From Enterobacter mori (GTDB lineage Bacteria; Pseudomonadota; Gammaproteobacteria; Enterobacterales; Enterobacteriaceae), in assembly GCF_025244905.1 (NCBI RefSeq), contig NZ_CP104285.1:1984001-2048000 (forward strand): DNA of 64,000 nt, in the 5' to 3' direction. Each line of letters starts with the position of its first letter. Position 1 is the stretch's first letter. Below the pieces are notes generated by a model. The model was not told the DNA's origin. It did not search any database and saw only the letters and a program-made list of their open reading frames with translations. Shown in pieces: positions 1-9,781 of this stretch. Both the position numbers and the translations under genes were made by a program.

Positions 1-253
<253 letters not shown>

Positions 254-393
254 CTATTGTAGCGGGGTTTATCTAATTATCTAGTGAAAAAATCGCCAGA
301 AAATGCGCTCCGCTGGCAACCTGTTTTTCCAACTGTTATTGTGGAGGGATTAAACGGTGTCACCACCGTCCGGAAAAAACAGGAGTTGTAAGC

Positions 394-1035
394 ATGTTTA
401 CTGGCATTGTGCAGGGCACCGCCAAAGTGGTGTCTATTGATGAAAAACCCAATTTCCGTACTCACGTGGTTGAGCTGCCGGAATATATGCTCGACGGCAT
501 AGAGACCGGCGCCTCGATTGCACATAACGGCTGCTGCCTGACGGTGACCGAAATTAACGGTAACCAGATTAGCTTTGATTTAATGAAAGAGACGCTGCGT
601 ATCACCAACCTGGGTGAACTGGTGGTGGGGGATACCGTCAACGTTGAGCGCGCGGCGAAGTTCAGCGACGAGATCGGCGGCCATCTGATGTCGGGACACA
701 TCATGACCACCGCCGAGGTCGCAAAAATTGTTACCTCGGAAAATAACCGTCAAATCTGGTTTAAAGTTCAGGATCCGGCATTAATGAAATACATCCTGTA
801 TAAAGGATTTATTGGTATTGATGGGATTAGTTTGACGGTCGGAGAAGTGACGCCGACGCGCTTTTGCGTGCATTTAATACCCGAGACGCTGCAGCGCACA
901 ACGCTGGGCGCAAAAAAACTGGGGCATCGCGTGAATATCGAAATCGATCCGCAAACTCAGGCGGTAGTGGATACCGTTGAACGTGTCCTGGCGGCAAAAG
1001 AGGCGGCGATAATAAAAGCCGTTGAGGAAGAATAA
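394..1035 (+). CDS. ribE: Riboflavin synthase alpha subunit
   Basis: Makes riboflavin plus a pyrimidinedione from two molecules of 6,7-dimethyl-8-ribityllumazine, the last step of riboflavin synthesis, in the cytosol. The 213 residues form the usual two tandem lumazine-binding barrels: the first starts MFTGIVQG with the loop HNGCCLTV near residue 47, the second has GIDGISLTV near residue 143. Length equals E. coli RibC (RibE). An AGGAG at 381-385 lies 8 bases before the ATG. The gene is monocistronic, divergent from mdtK and convergent with cfa, sharing a symmetric terminator. I see no FMN riboswitch upstream. Confidence 0.97.
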   Translation: MFTGIVQGTAKVVSIDEKPNFRTHVVELPEYMLDGIETGASIAHNGCCLTVTEINGNQISFDLMKETLRITNLGELVVGDTVNVERAAKFSDEIGGHLMSGHIMTTAEVAKIVTSENNRQIWFKVQDPALMKYILYKGFIGIDGISLTVGEVTPTRFCVHLIPETLQRTTLGAKKLGHRVNIEIDPQTQAVVDTVERVLAAKEAAIIKAVEEE

Positions 1036-1068
1036 AAAACAACCCCGGATATCCGGGGTTATTTTTTA
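1035..1068. terminator. Bidirectional terminator between ribE and cfa
   Basis: A perfect inverted repeat at 1041-1060 (AACCCCGGAT / ATCCGGGGTT) is flanked by an A run on the left and a T run on the right, so it can end transcripts in both directions. The cfa stop codon (1066-1068) lies inside the right-hand T run. Confidence 0.9.
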
Positions 1069-2214
1069 GCGTGCGACACGTAATCCGTGTTCAATGCCGC
1101 GACTGAAAACAACCTGCCAGAGCTGAATATCCCGCGCACGGAAAGCACCCGCACAGGCATTCAGATAATAGCTAAACATGCGTTTGAACCGTTCGGAATA
1201 GTTGTCTGCAATCTCGGGCCAGGCTTCCTGAAAACGTGAGTGCCATGCCATCAATGTGGTGTCGTAATCCGCGCCGAAGTTATGCCAGTCTTCAACAATG
1301 AAGTGGGACTCGCTGGCGTTAGCAATCTGGCGCACGGACGGTAAACAGCCATTCGGAAAGATGTATTTATTGATCCACGGGTCCACGTTATTGTCGGTGC
1401 GCTTAGAACCTATGGTATGGAGCAGGAAAATACCGTCAGGCTTCAGGTTTCGGTCGGCAACGTCAAAATAGGTTCTGTAGTTTTTCGGACCCACGTGCTC
1501 GAACATGCCAACGGAAACGATGCGGTCGAACTGTTCGTTCAGGTCGCGGTAGTCCTGAAGTCGAATATCTACATCCAGATCCTGGCAACGTGTCTGAGCC
1601 ATTTTTTGTTGTTCAGCTGAAATCGTCACGCCCACAACGCTGGCACCGTAATGCTTCGCCATGAAATACGCCAGACCGCCCCAGCCGCAGCCGATATCAA
1701 GCACGCGCATACCCGGTTTTAGCTGCAGTTTCTCGCAGATTAGACGCAGTTTATCTTGCTGCGCCTCTTCAAGCGTTGTGGCCTTTTTCCAGTAGCCGCA
1801 GGAATATTGCATTAAGGGATCCAGCATACGGCTGAACAGGTCATTACCAAGATCGTAGTGCTCTTTACCGACGATCCATGCCCGCTTTTTACTCTGCAGA
1901 TTGAACAGGCGGGCGGAGGCGATACGCAGCGTGTCTTTGAAGTGGCGGGGGAGCTGATTTTCAAGACCGGCGCGTAATACGCTGGAGAAAAACATGTCCA
2001 GCCGTTCACACTCCCACCAGCCGTCCATATAGCTTTCGCCGAGACCTAACGATCCCTCTTGCAAGACGCGTTTAAAAAAATCGGGATGTTTGACCTGCGG
2101 ATCGGCGGGGGAGGACCCATTAATCGTGATGCCCGCACGTCCCAACAGTTCACTGACGATCCGGGACCAGTTATCGTCCGGAACGCTGACTTCTTCTATA
2201 CACGATGAACTCAT
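1066..2214 (-). CDS. cfa: Cyclopropane-fatty-acyl-phospholipid synthase
   Basis: Transfers a methylene group from S-adenosylmethionine onto the cis double bond of unsaturated phospholipid acyl chains, giving cyclopropane fatty acids at the inner face of the membrane, mainly at entry into stationary phase and under acid stress. It has 382 residues like E. coli Cfa, with the SAM-binding loop VLDIGCGWGG near residues 171-180 and the FEHVG segment near 238. It is the only gene in its unit, between its promoter at about 2250 and the terminator shared with ribE. punC lies upstream on the same strand but is separated by its own terminator. Confidence 0.97.
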   Translation of the reverse strand: MSSSCIEEVSVPDDNWSRIVSELLGRAGITINGSSPADPQVKHPDFFKRVLQEGSLGLGESYMDGWWECERLDMFFSSVLRAGLENQLPRHFKDTLRIASARLFNLQSKKRAWIVGKEHYDLGNDLFSRMLDPLMQYSCGYWKKATTLEEAQQDKLRLICEKLQLKPGMRVLDIGCGWGGLAYFMAKHYGASVVGVTISAEQQKMAQTRCQDLDVDIRLQDYRDLNEQFDRIVSVGMFEHVGPKNYRTYFDVADRNLKPDGIFLLHTIGSKRTDNNVDPWINKYIFPNGCLPSVRQIANASESHFIVEDWHNFGADYDTTLMAWHSRFQEAWPEIADNYSERFKRMFSYYLNACAGAFRARDIQLWQVVFSRGIEHGLRVAR

Positions 2215-2253
2215 AGCTTCTCCATCACCTTGCTGTGATCAGAACCTTAAAAC

Positions 2254-2260
2254 AGCGTAG
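2254..2260 (-). promoter_or_regulatory. Sigma-S-type -10 element for cfa
   Basis: Read on the minus strand, TCTACGCTG contains CTACGCT, close to the sigma-S -10 consensus KCTAYACT. It would start transcription about 33 bases before the cfa ATG, matching the short stationary-phase cfa transcript known in E. coli. A distal sigma-70 promoter is expected further upstream but I cannot place it. Confidence 0.55.
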
Positions 2261-2369
2261 ACGCTTTTTTGGGTTTGTGAGAAGTCTCACGGTAAATGCC
2301 CGCGAGGCTAATATCCGACGTAGAACAGAGGAAGGGAGATAACCCTTGCCGAAAAGCCTTCCATGGTAA

Positions 2370-2393
2370 AACGGGAGCACTCCGGCTCCCGTT
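2370..2393 (-). terminator. Terminator downstream of punC
   Basis: Inverted repeat AACGGGAGC / GCTCCCGTT with a six-base loop, about 120 bases after the punC stop. On the minus strand it is followed by TTTTACC. It separates punC transcription from the cfa promoter region. Confidence 0.65.
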
Positions 2394-2513
2394 AACACTT
2401 AATATTTATCGTATTTCATCGAACCAAATTTAGTATAGGCCTCAAAATTTGGTGATTCAATAGAAAATTCTTAGCAACCTAATCACTGTGTCTTAACATA
2501 ATTTCTGGCGCGA

Positions 2514-3713
2514 TTATGCGTGCGACGTTTCTACCTGCTGACGCGCATTCTGCTCGCGCTGTGCGGAAAGCTGCATACGGTAGCCAAAGGCAGCCAGCGC
2601 AACGGTCACCAGCATCACACTGGTGGTCGTCAGGAGCGGCGTGGAAATCAACGCAGAGACCACCAGACTTGCCAGGAAGCACAGACCCAGCTGTAACGTG
2701 TTCTGCAGCGCGGCGGCGCGTCCCGTCGCCTGTGGGAACGGACGTAACGCCTGCGCGACTACGATTGGGTAAATAGCACCGTTAGCGACGGCCATGACGC
2801 AGAACGGAATCAAAATTTCTGTCAGGCCCGTACCCGGAATAAACCCGACGGCCCAGGTGCCGAAAACGCTTAACGCGAACAACACCAGTAGCCAGGGCAG
2901 CATCTGCTGGCCTTCCCACTTCTGCAGCGCTGCGCGACAGCCGTAGCCGCCGACCAGGAAAGCAATGGTCTGTGGAACATAACTCAGGCCGATTGCCGCC
3001 GGGCTGTATCCCATATCGTGCAGAATGAACGGCGAGCCAGTCAGCCACGCGAAGAAACTGGCGGAACAGGCCGCGTAAATCAGGACGTTACCGCGATACG
3101 CTTTTGAACGCAGCAGCGAGGCAAAGGTAATCGGCTTCGCGTCAGGATGCGTCTCTTTTTTATGCGCAGGCTTGAGGAAAAACGCAGGCAGCATCAATAC
3201 CAGCGTGATGGCAAAGAGCGTAGCGAAAATCGCCTGCCAGTCGAAATGGGCCAGGATCCAGCTTCCGAGCAAAGGTGCAAGGGCAGGCGAGAGACCGACC
3301 AGCGGCATAATGGTGGCGAAAATTCGGTTAGTGCGTGATGCCGGGTAATAATCGGTCACCAGCGCCTGCCAGGTCACCGCTGCAGCACAGACGCCAACGG
3401 CCTGAATGAATCGCAGTACCAGCAGCCAGGTGGCATCGCGTACCCACAGCATGCCCAGACAGCCCACGGCAAAAATAGCCAGACCCAGCAGCAGCACCGG
3501 TTTACGACCAAAGCGGTCGGAGAGTGGTCCCCAGAGCAGTTGCGCGAAGGCAAAACCGGCGAGGAACAGGCTCAGGCTGGCGCTGATAGCGGCTGCGGGG
3601 GTTTGCAGATCTTCCTGCATCGCGGCAAATGCCGGCAGATACATGTCGGTCGCTAAAAAGCCCAGCACGCTTAAGCCGCCGAGCCAGACCAAAAATCCTT
3701 TCCTGGGTTGCAT
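2514..3713 (-). CDS. punC: MFS purine transporter PunC (YdhC)
   Basis: A 399-residue major facilitator of the DHA1 (drug:H+ antiporter-1) type with about 12 membrane helices. The signature between helices 2 and 3 is visible ([16 protein letters not shown], near residues 62-77). It is orthologous to E. coli YdhC, renamed PunC after work linking it to purine nucleoside transport under control of PunR. It is divergent from punR, with a 114-base gap holding both promoters. Whether it imports or exports in this organism cannot be read from the sequence. Confidence 0.92.
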   Translation of the reverse strand: MQPRKGFLVWLGGLSVLGFLATDMYLPAFAAMQEDLQTPAAAISASLSLFLAGFAFAQLLWGPLSDRFGRKPVLLLGLAIFAVGCLGMLWVRDATWLLVLRFIQAVGVCAAAVTWQALVTDYYPASRTNRIFATIMPLVGLSPALAPLLGSWILAHFDWQAIFATLFAITLVLMLPAFFLKPAHKKETHPDAKPITFASLLRSKAYRGNVLIYAACSASFFAWLTGSPFILHDMGYSPAAIGLSYVPQTIAFLVGGYGCRAALQKWEGQQMLPWLLVLFALSVFGTWAVGFIPGTGLTEILIPFCVMAVANGAIYPIVVAQALRPFPQATGRAAALQNTLQLGLCFLASLVVSALISTPLLTTTSVMLVTVALAAFGYRMQLSAQREQNARQQVETSHA

Positions 3714-3827
3714 TATTTTATTCTCCTGAGGAGGCAGGTGTACGTTGGCGCAGAGTGTAGGGAGTGCAAAGCGGCTTGTGAAACGCTAATATTTGCTGAG
3801 TGCATTCAAATTTTTTGCAGGCAGAAC

Positions 3828-4739
3828 ATGTGGTCAGATTATTCTCTTGAAGTTGTCGATGCTGTTGCCCGTAACGGCAGTTTCACCGGTGCCGCGCAGG
3901 AGTTACACCGCGTACCCTCGGCCATCAGTTACACCGTGCGTCAGCTGGAAGAGTGGCTGGCGGTTCCGCTGTTCGAGCGGCGTCATCGCGACGTGGAATT
4001 AACGCCCGCAGGCGCGTGGTTTTTAAAGGAAGGGCGTTCTGTCATCAAAAAAATGCAGATCACCCGCGAGCAGTGTCAGCAGATCGCTAACGGCTGGCGA
4101 GGCCATCTCTCCATCGCGGTGGACAATATCGTCAAGCCGGAACGGACCCGGCAAATGATCGTGGATTTCTATCGTCATTTTTCTGATGTCGAACTACGTG
4201 TCTCCCAGGAGGTGTTCAACGGCGTCTGGGATGCGCTGGCGGATGGCAGGGTGGAGATGGCGATTGGGGCAACGCAGGCGATCCCCGTCGGGGGACGCTA
4301 TGCGTTTCGCGATATGGGGATGCTGAGCTGGACCTGCGTTGTCGCCAGCGATCATCCGCTGGCGGCAATGGAAGGCCCTCTCAGCGATGACACGCTGCGC
4401 AACTGGCCGTCGCTGGTGCTGGAAGATACCTCGCGCTCGCTGCCCAAGCGCATCACCTGGCTCCTGGACAACCAGCGTCGCGTGGTGGCTCCTGACTGGG
4501 AATCGTCGGCAACCTGTCTTTCTGCGGGGCTGTGCGTGGCGATGGTGCCCGTTCACTTCGCGCGACCGCGCATCGATACCGGGGAGTGGAAAGCGCTGAC
4601 GCTGGAAAATCCGTTCCCGGATGCGGCCTGCTGTCTGACCTGGCAGCAAAACGACGTATCGCCTGCGATGGCCTGGCTGCTGGATTATCTGGGAGACAGT
4701 GAAACCTTGAATCGGGAGTGGCTACGGGAGCCAGCATAA
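3828..4739 (+). CDS. punR: LysR-family regulator PunR (YdhB)
   Basis: Transcription factor of 303 residues: an N-terminal winged helix-turn-helix (residues about 1-60, SLEVVDAVARNGSFTGAAQE then VSYTVRQLEEWL-type recognition helix) and a C-terminal LysR effector domain. It is orthologous to E. coli YdhB/PunR, which activates the divergent transporter gene punC. The reading frame stays open upstream to 3708, but the conserved start is MWSDYSLEVVDAV at 3828; the extension would add 40 residues absent from E. coli. The effector is thought to be a purine nucleoside (family knowledge). Confidence 0.9.
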   Translation: MWSDYSLEVVDAVARNGSFTGAAQELHRVPSAISYTVRQLEEWLAVPLFERRHRDVELTPAGAWFLKEGRSVIKKMQITREQCQQIANGWRGHLSIAVDNIVKPERTRQMIVDFYRHFSDVELRVSQEVFNGVWDALADGRVEMAIGATQAIPVGGRYAFRDMGMLSWTCVVASDHPLAAMEGPLSDDTLRNWPSLVLEDTSRSLPKRITWLLDNQRRVVAPDWESSATCLSAGLCVAMVPVHFARPRIDTGEWKALTLENPFPDAACCLTWQQNDVSPAMAWLLDYLGDSETLNREWLREPA

Positions 4740-4757
4740 CTGGCCCCCGGAATGCGA

Positions 4758-5783
4758 TTAACGGCGATAGTCGCGGAACGGACCGTCCGCCACGGAGCGG
4801 CGCTCGATGAGGCGCGGGTGAACTTCAATCGACTGGGATTCTTCACGCTTGTTGACGATCCTGTCCATCAGCATGTTGAAAGCCGTTTCGCCCAGCGAGT
4901 CTTTTGGCTGGTGAATGGTGGTCAGCGCCGGGGTGAAGAAGCGCGCGTTACGCACGTTGTCATACCCGATCACGGAAATATCCTGCGGCACCCGCAGGCC
5001 CAGCTCGTCGGCGGCGCAGAGCGCGCCCATCGCCATAATATCGCCGCCACAGAAAACAGCCGTCGGGCGATGCGGTTGGGAGACAATCTGTTGCATTGCA
5101 CGGTAACCCGATTCCGGCTCAAAGTCGCCCTGAACAATCCAGTTTTCCGGCACGGTGATCAGCGCCTCTTCCATTGCCTTCATAAACCCGGCCAGACGGC
5201 CCGCACCGGTGTTGCGTTCCAGCGGACCCGGGATCACGCCAATCTCGCGGTGACCGCGTTCGATCAGATAACGACCGGCCATATAGCCGCCTTCAAAGGC
5301 ATTATCGATAACGGAATCGGTGAAGTCGGCGCGCGCTTCACCCCAGTCCATGACCACCATCGGAATGTGGCGATACTCTTCCAGCATGGACAGCACGGAT
5401 TCCGGGTACTCGGAACACATTACCAGCAGGCCATCGACGCGCTTTTGCGCCATCATCGACAGGTAGGCGCGCTGCTTCTCGATGCTGTTCCACGCGTTGC
5501 CCAGAATCAGGGTATAGCCTTTCTGGAAGCAGTTTTTCTCAACCGCTTCGATGATCTCGGCAAAATAGGCCGCTTCACTGCTGGTTGCCAGCAAGCCAAT
5601 CGACTTGGTGTGATTCACCTTCAGGCTGCGCGCAACCGCACTTGGGGAGTAATGTAACTCCTTGATCGCCGCCCAGACGGCGTTGCGCGTCTCTTCCGCG
5701 ACGAAGCGGGTTTTGTTAATTACATGTGATACGGTTGTAGTGGAAACGTTTGCGCGTTTTGCTACGTCTTTTATTGTTGCCAT
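4758..5783 (-). CDS. purR: Purine repressor PurR
   Basis: LacI-family repressor that binds hypoxanthine or guanine as co-repressor and shuts off purine nucleotide synthesis genes. Its 341 residues equal E. coli PurR. The DNA-binding headpiece begins [23 protein letters not shown], with the hinge helix at about residues 48-58 ([11 protein letters not shown]), followed by a periplasmic-binding-protein-like core. It is convergent with punR. Two PurR operators, one upstream and one within the first codons, indicate autorepression as in E. coli. Confidence 0.97.
   Translation of the reverse strand: MATIKDVAKRANVSTTTVSHVINKTRFVAEETRNAVWAAIKELHYSPSAVARSLKVNHTKSIGLLATSSEAAYFAEIIEAVEKNCFQKGYTLILGNAWNSIEKQRAYLSMMAQKRVDGLLVMCSEYPESVLSMLEEYRHIPMVVMDWGEARADFTDSVIDNAFEGGYMAGRYLIERGHREIGVIPGPLERNTGAGRLAGFMKAMEEALITVPENWIVQGDFEPESGYRAMQQIVSQPHRPTAVFCGGDIMAMGALCAADELGLRVPQDISVIGYDNVRNARFFTPALTTIHQPKDSLGETAFNMLMDRIVNKREESQSIEVHPRLIERRSVADGPFRDYRR
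5740..5755 (-). promoter_or_regulatory. PurR operator O2 inside purR
   Basis: On the minus strand, GCGCAAACGTTTCCAC matches the PUR box consensus ACGCAAACGTTTTCGT in 12 of 16 positions around the central CAAACGTTT. It overlaps codons about 10-15 of purR, where E. coli also has its intragenic operator. Confidence 0.8.
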
Positions 5784-5827
5784 TCAATGTCACTCCAGAC
5801 CATATCCTAAACTCCTGAAAAACTTGA

Positions 5828-5843
5828 AGGTAAACGTTTGCCT
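5828..5843 (-). promoter_or_regulatory. PurR operator O1 upstream of purR
   Basis: On the minus strand, AGGCAAACGTTTACCT, centred about 53 bases before the purR ATG. It contains the CAAACGTTTNC core and matches the E. coli purR O1 site. Confidence 0.85.
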
Positions 5844-6080
5844 TCTCTCACCCTTATTACGCAATCTTGAGTTGCGACACGCCGGGAAAACGACACAGGA
5901 CGTCAGGAGGGGATCAATGGCCGGTACGCTAATAAATTTAGCGTGGAATTTTGTCCTATCTTGATGAAAAGGGGAAGAGCTAAAGTGGATATCAGTTTAA
6001 ATCCAGGAAGATTTTTGACGTAAACTATGTAAAAATGAGCAAACTCACTTTTCGTGGGGTGATTAAAAGGAGAAAAATTG

Positions 6081-6170
6081 ATGAGTTCCGATCTGAAGTT
6101 TTCGCTGGTGACCACCTTTATCGTGCTGGCATTGATTGTTGCCGGTGGTTTGACGGCTGCGCTGCACTGA
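6081..6170 (+). CDS. ynhF: Small membrane protein YnhF
   Basis: A 29-codon gene, MSSDLKFSLVTTFIVLALIV followed by AGGLTAALH, clearly orthologous to E. coli YnhF (29 residues, one membrane helix). The ribosome site AAAAGGAG at 6065-6072 is 8 bases before the ATG. The hydrophobic stretch covers residues about 8-27. In E. coli this protein is detected in the inner membrane but has no assigned function. It lies between purR and ydhP as in K-12 and is too short for normal gene callers. Confidence 0.88.
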   Translation: MSSDLKFSLVTTFIVLALIVAGGLTAALH

Positions 6171-6179
6171 TTTACGCGG

Positions 6180-6208
6180 GGGGAGAGTCCTCTCCCTCCT
6201 CATTTTCT
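6180..6208 (+). terminator. Possible terminator after ynhF
   Basis: GGGAGA-GTCC-TCTCCC (stem 6181-6196) is followed by CTCCTCATTTTCTTCC. The stem is short and the T tract is interrupted, so this is a weak call. Confidence 0.4.
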
Positions 6209-6335
6209 TCCGATTGTTACCTCTCTGGCAAAAATCTTTTGCCAAAATGTTAACTTCTCAAATTTTGTGATTGATGTCATGCTTTTGACTTCTTAGTTCT
6301 GTGTCGCGTGATGACACGGCATCCGGAGTTGACTC

Positions 6336-7502
6336 ATGAAAATCAATTTTCCTCTGCTGGCCCTGGCGATTGGCGCCTTTGGGATTGGCACTACTGAATT
6401 CTCCCCGATGGGGTTACTGCCTGTTATCGCACGGGGCGTGGACGTCTCTATTCCTGCGGCCGGGATGTTAATCAGCGCCTATGCCATCGGCGTGATGGTC
6501 GGGGCCCCACTGATGACGCTGCTGCTGTCGCACCGCGCGCGTCGCAATGCGCTGATATTTCTGATGGCGATCTTTACGCTGGGCAACGTGCTCTCCGCAA
6601 TTGCGCCGGATTACACCACTTTGATGCTGTCGCGTATTCTGACCAGCCTGAACCACGGCGCATTTTTCGGTCTGGGCTCGGTTGTTGCGGCAAGTGTGGT
6701 TCCGAAGCACAAGCAGGCCAGCGCGGTGGCGACCATGTTTATGGGGCTGACTATCGCCAACATAGGCGGTGTGCCTGCGGCCACCTGGCTGGGTGAAGTG
6801 ATTGGCTGGCGAATGTCTTTCCTGGCGACAGCAGGGCTGGGCGTGGTGGCGATGGTGGCGCTGTTCTTCTCCTTACCGAAAGGGAGCGCCGGTGAACGTC
6901 CTGACGTACGTAAAGAGCTGTCGGTGCTGATGCGTCCTCAGGTGCTTTCCGCGCTGCTGACCACGGTGCTGGGGGCCGGTGCGATGTTTACCCTCTACAC
7001 CTATATCTCACCGGTGCTGCACGATATCACCCACGCGACGCCGATCTTTATTACCGCGATGCTGGTGCTGATTGGCGTGGGGTTCTCTATCGGAAACTAT
7101 CTGGGCGGGAAACTGGCCGATCGTTCGGTGAGCGGTACGTTGAAAGGCTTTTTAACCCTGCTGATTGTCATCATGATTGCGATCCCGTGGCTGGCACGCA
7201 ACGAATGGGGTGCTGCGATCGCGATGGTCGTGTGGGGCGCTGCCACCTTTGCCGTGGTACCCCCGCTTCAGATGAGGGTGATGCGTGTCGCCCATGAAGC
7301 GCCAGGTCTCTCTTCTTCCGTGAATATCGGTGCGTTTAACCTGGGTAACGCGCTGGGGGCGGCAGCGGGCGGGGCGGTGATTTCCGGTGGTCTGGGATAC
7401 AGTTTTGTGCCGGTAATGGGGGCAATTATTGCCGCTCTCGGCCTGCTGTTAGTGCTGATGTCCGGTCGTAAACAGCCAGAAGCCGCCTGCGCGGCGGAAT
7501 AA
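6336..7502 (+). CDS. ydhP: MFS transporter YdhP
   Basis: A 388-residue inner-membrane major facilitator of the DHA1 type, orthologous to E. coli YdhP (389 residues), with about 12 hydrophobic helices. The N-terminus (LLALAIGAFGIGTTEF) has the pattern common to AraJ/YdhP-like sugar-efflux and drug-efflux members. The substrate is not established. The ATG at 6336 sits 6 bases after GGAG (6326-6329). It ends in a hairpin shared with sodB. Confidence 0.9.
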   Translation: MKINFPLLALAIGAFGIGTTEFSPMGLLPVIARGVDVSIPAAGMLISAYAIGVMVGAPLMTLLLSHRARRNALIFLMAIFTLGNVLSAIAPDYTTLMLSRILTSLNHGAFFGLGSVVAASVVPKHKQASAVATMFMGLTIANIGGVPAATWLGEVIGWRMSFLATAGLGVVAMVALFFSLPKGSAGERPDVRKELSVLMRPQVLSALLTTVLGAGAMFTLYTYISPVLHDITHATPIFITAMLVLIGVGFSIGNYLGGKLADRSVSGTLKGFLTLLIVIMIAIPWLARNEWGAAIAMVVWGAATFAVVPPLQMRVMRVAHEAPGLSSSVNIGAFNLGNALGAAAGGAVISGGLGYSFVPVMGAIIAALGLLLVLMSGRKQPEAACAAE

Positions 7503-7509
7503 GCAAAAG

Positions 7510-7540
7510 CGCAGAAGGGTGAACCCTTCTGCGTTCTCTT
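7510..7540. terminator. Bidirectional terminator between ydhP and sodB
   Basis: Ten-base stem CGCAGAAGGG / CCCTTCTGCG with loop TGAA at 7510-7533. Thymine-rich tracts follow on both strands. It lies between the convergent stops of ydhP and sodB. Confidence 0.85.
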
Positions 7541-8120
7541 ACGCGGCGAAGTTCTTCGCCACAAAGTCCCAGTTAGCCAGTGCCCAGAAGTGCTCCAGAT
7601 AGTTAGGACGCGCGTTACGGTAATCAATGTAGTAAGCGTGTTCCCATACGTCCACGGTCATCAGCGGTTTAGCGCTGGTGGTCAGCGGGGTGCCCGCATT
7701 AGAGGTGGAAACGATAGCCAGTTTTCCATCCGCTTCTTTTACCAGCCACGTCCAGCCGGAACCGAAGTTTTTGATGGCCGCATCGGTAAACTTCGCTTTG
7801 AAGTCCGCGAAGCTGCCAAAAGCGGCGTTAATGGCGGTCGCCAGTTCACCGGTAGGTTCACCACCGGCATTTGGCGCCAGGCAGTGCCAGTAGAAGGTGT
7901 GGTTCCACACTTGAGCCGCGTTGTTGAACACGCCACCTTCTGAGCTACGGACGATCTCTTCCAGCGTTTTGCCTTCGAAATCGGTACCTTTGATCAGGTT
8001 GTTCAGATTGGTGACATAGGTTTGATGATGTTTGCCGTAATGGTACTCCAGCGTTTCCGCAGAAATGTGTGGCGCCAGGGCGTCTTTTGCATACGGTAGT
8101 GCAGGTAATTCGAACGACAT
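7539..8120 (-). CDS. sodB: Iron superoxide dismutase
   Basis: Cytoplasmic enzyme that converts superoxide to oxygen and hydrogen peroxide. It has 193 residues like E. coli SodB. All four iron ligands are in place, counting the initiator Met: His27, His74, Asp157 and His161. The [17 protein letters not shown] region and [11 protein letters not shown] signature are intact. An AAGGAG lies 7 bases before the ATG. In E. coli the leader of this mRNA is the target of the iron-starvation sRNA RyhB; I did not map the pairing here. Confidence 0.98.
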   Translation of the reverse strand: MSFELPALPYAKDALAPHISAETLEYHYGKHHQTYVTNLNNLIKGTDFEGKTLEEIVRSSEGGVFNNAAQVWNHTFYWHCLAPNAGGEPTGELATAINAAFGSFADFKAKFTDAAIKNFGSGWTWLVKEADGKLAIVSTSNAGTPLTTSAKPLMTVDVWEHAYYIDYRNARPNYLEHFWALANWDFVAKNFAA

Positions 8121-8215
8121 TGCTTCTCTCCTTATTTTATTTGTATGTTGCCAATAACCCTACAGACAACAGGGAAAGGATAGCAAATTGAAAGGGTATG
8201 CAAAAGAGGAACTTA

Positions 8216-8237
8216 CCCTGCCACGCGTGCGGCAGGG
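8216..8237 (-). terminator. Terminator downstream of mepH
   Basis: CCCTGCC / GGCAGGG stem with an eight-base loop, just past the mepH stop. On the minus strand it is followed by TAAGTTCCTCTTTT. It lies upstream of sodB on the same strand. Confidence 0.6.
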
Positions 8238-8243
8238 CAGGGG

Positions 8244-9017
8244 TTAGCGAATGGTTTTTGGCGTCATCACACGGCGCGCGCCAACGTAATGGCGCACCCA
8301 GTAGTCTTCACTGAGAGAGGTAATCTGGATGTCCTGGCCGCTGCGCGGTGACTGAATGAATTTTCCGTTACCGACATAGACCCCGACATGGTCAGCCGTG
8401 CCGCGTCCCTGGGTACGGAAGAACACGAGGTCACCGTTCTCCAGTTCACCACGATTGACCGGTGCGGCGTCGCGCAGGTGGTACATTTCATTTGCGGTAC
8501 GCGGAATACGGAATTTCACCAGGTCTTTATAAGCGTAATAGACCAGGCCACTGCAATCGAAACCCGTTCGCGGAGAAGTGCCACCCCAGTGATAGGGTTT
8601 ACCAATTTGCCCCATTAATTTATTCATCGCCGTTTTTTGCGCTTTCTGCATACGGACTTTATGCACTTCGGCTAATTTCGTGACTTTCGTGCACTTCGCT
8701 TTGTGACCTTTACGCGTAGTGCATTTTTCTGTTACGAGGCTGGCGGCCGTTTGCGAGGCTTTACGTCGGGTAGAATGTGCGGTGTGGGCTGGGGCTGTTT
8801 TCGTCTTGCTGGAGGCGGTCTTTTTGGTCGTTGTGGGTGTTTTTTTCTTTACGGTCTTGCTGGTGGTTTTTTTCTTACGTTCTGTGGACTTAACCAGATG
8901 CGTTTTTTGTACAGCAGAATGCCGCGCCTGTTCAGAGGCGTTCGCCGCTGGCGTGAAAGTGAGTGATGTAAACAGTAAAGCACAGAGCGTGATCGAGATT
9001 TTATTTATCCGCGCCAC
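8244..9017 (-). CDS. mepH: Murein DD-endopeptidase MepH (NlpC/P60)
   Basis: Periplasmic hydrolase that cuts peptide cross-links so that the wall can expand. The 257 residues comprise a signal peptide (1-27, ending ANA), a Lys/Thr-rich basic stretch (about 40-120) and a C-terminal NlpC/P60 domain from about 125. The catalytic Cys155 lies in the motif TGFDCSGLVYYAY, His210 in ADHVGVYVGNGKF. The third catalytic position appears to be Gln222 (KFIQSP), where many family members carry His. Slightly shorter than the E. coli protein (271), with the difference in the low-complexity linker. Confidence 0.92.
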   Translation of the reverse strand: MARINKISITLCALLFTSLTFTPAANASEQARHSAVQKTHLVKSTERKKKTTSKTVKKKTPTTTKKTASSKTKTAPAHTAHSTRRKASQTAASLVTEKCTTRKGHKAKCTKVTKLAEVHKVRMQKAQKTAMNKLMGQIGKPYHWGGTSPRTGFDCSGLVYYAYKDLVKFRIPRTANEMYHLRDAAPVNRGELENGDLVFFRTQGRGTADHVGVYVGNGKFIQSPRSGQDIQITSLSEDYWVRHYVGARRVMTPKTIR

Positions 9018-9355
9018 TGGGCAGTCCCCTGATTAATGCAGGCCATCAATAATACCCGCGTATGATTTACAAAGCCTGTCGATTCTAATCCATAAAAACC
9101 CGAGAAGTTAATAGCATTTTTCATTCTAAAATCATGTTTCGTTAGCAAGTGCAAAAAAATTCATCGTTCTGTCGCACTATTGTTCACTCCCTAAGCAAAA
9201 CCGTACTGCAAACAGGGATAAGCGTCATTTGCAATGCATCTTTTAGCGTTAACCGTTAAAATAGTAAGACGTGACAAAAATGTTATTTTCCGATGTCTGT
9301 CTGAACCGCTACAATGTCAGACGAATGCCGTAACAGAAGTTAAAGGAAGCAAGAC
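9018..9355. other. Divergent intergenic region mepH-grxD
   Basis: AT-rich promoter region of 338 bases. A sigma-70-like -10 (TACAAT, 9310-9315) precedes grxD by about 40 bases; its -35 is weak. I see no small gene or convincing RNA structure. Confidence 0.6.
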
Positions 9356-9703
9356 ATGAGCACCACTATTGAAAAAATTCAGCAACAAATCGCTGAAAAC
9401 CCGATTCTCCTGTACATGAAAGGTTCTCCGAAGCTGCCAAGCTGCGGTTTCTCCGCACAAGCGGTTCAGGCGTTATCTGCCTGTGGTGAGCGTTTTGCTT
9501 ACGTTGATATCCTGCAGAACCCGGACATCCGCGCTGAGCTGCCAAAATACGCAAACTGGCCGACTTTCCCGCAGCTGTGGGTTGACGGTGAGCTGGTGGG
9601 CGGTTGCGACATCCTGATCGAAATGTATCAGCGTGGCGAACTGCAGCAGCTGATCAAAGAGACGGCGGCGAAATACAAAACCGAAGAACCAGACGCAGAG
9701 TAA
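9356..9703 (+). CDS. grxD: Monothiol glutaredoxin GrxD
   Basis: Cytosolic monothiol glutaredoxin of 115 residues that binds a bridging [2Fe-2S] cluster with glutathione and passes it on to iron-sulfur proteins. The CGFS active site is at residues 30-33 (Cys30), with the TFPQLWVDGELVGGCDI glutathione-binding region at about 68-84. The ribosome site AAAGGAAG is upstream of the ATG. It ends in a strong terminator, then a REP element, then the convergent gene rnt. In K-12 the large helicase gene lhr lies between grxD and rnt; it is absent here. Confidence 0.97.
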   Translation: MSTTIEKIQQQIAENPILLYMKGSPKLPSCGFSAQAVQALSACGERFAYVDILQNPDIRAELPKYANWPTFPQLWVDGELVGGCDILIEMYQRGELQQLIKETAAKYKTEEPDAE

Positions 9704-9720
9704 GTTTTCTGCCTAAAGAC

Positions 9721-9752
9721 AAAAAGCGACCTGTCGAGGTCGCTTTTTTTTT
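9721..9752 (+). terminator. Terminator of grxD
   Basis: Nine-base stem AAGCGACCT / AGGTCGCTT with loop GTCG (9724-9745), followed by nine T residues. A textbook intrinsic terminator. Confidence 0.93.
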
Positions 9753-9781
9753 GTCGGGTGGCGCTGCGCTTACCCGACCTA
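9753..9781. repeat. REP element
   Basis: GTCGGGTGGCGCTGCGCTTACCCGAC is a single REP/PU-type palindrome with the GCGCTGCGC centre typical of enterobacterial REPs. It fills the gap between the grxD terminator and rnt, and the rnt stop codon (TAG, 9781-9779) lies at its edge. Confidence 0.8.

Noticed and set aside
4752..5657. A 301-codon open frame antisense to purR
   Set aside because: Shadow of purR; no ribosome site and no recognisable domain.
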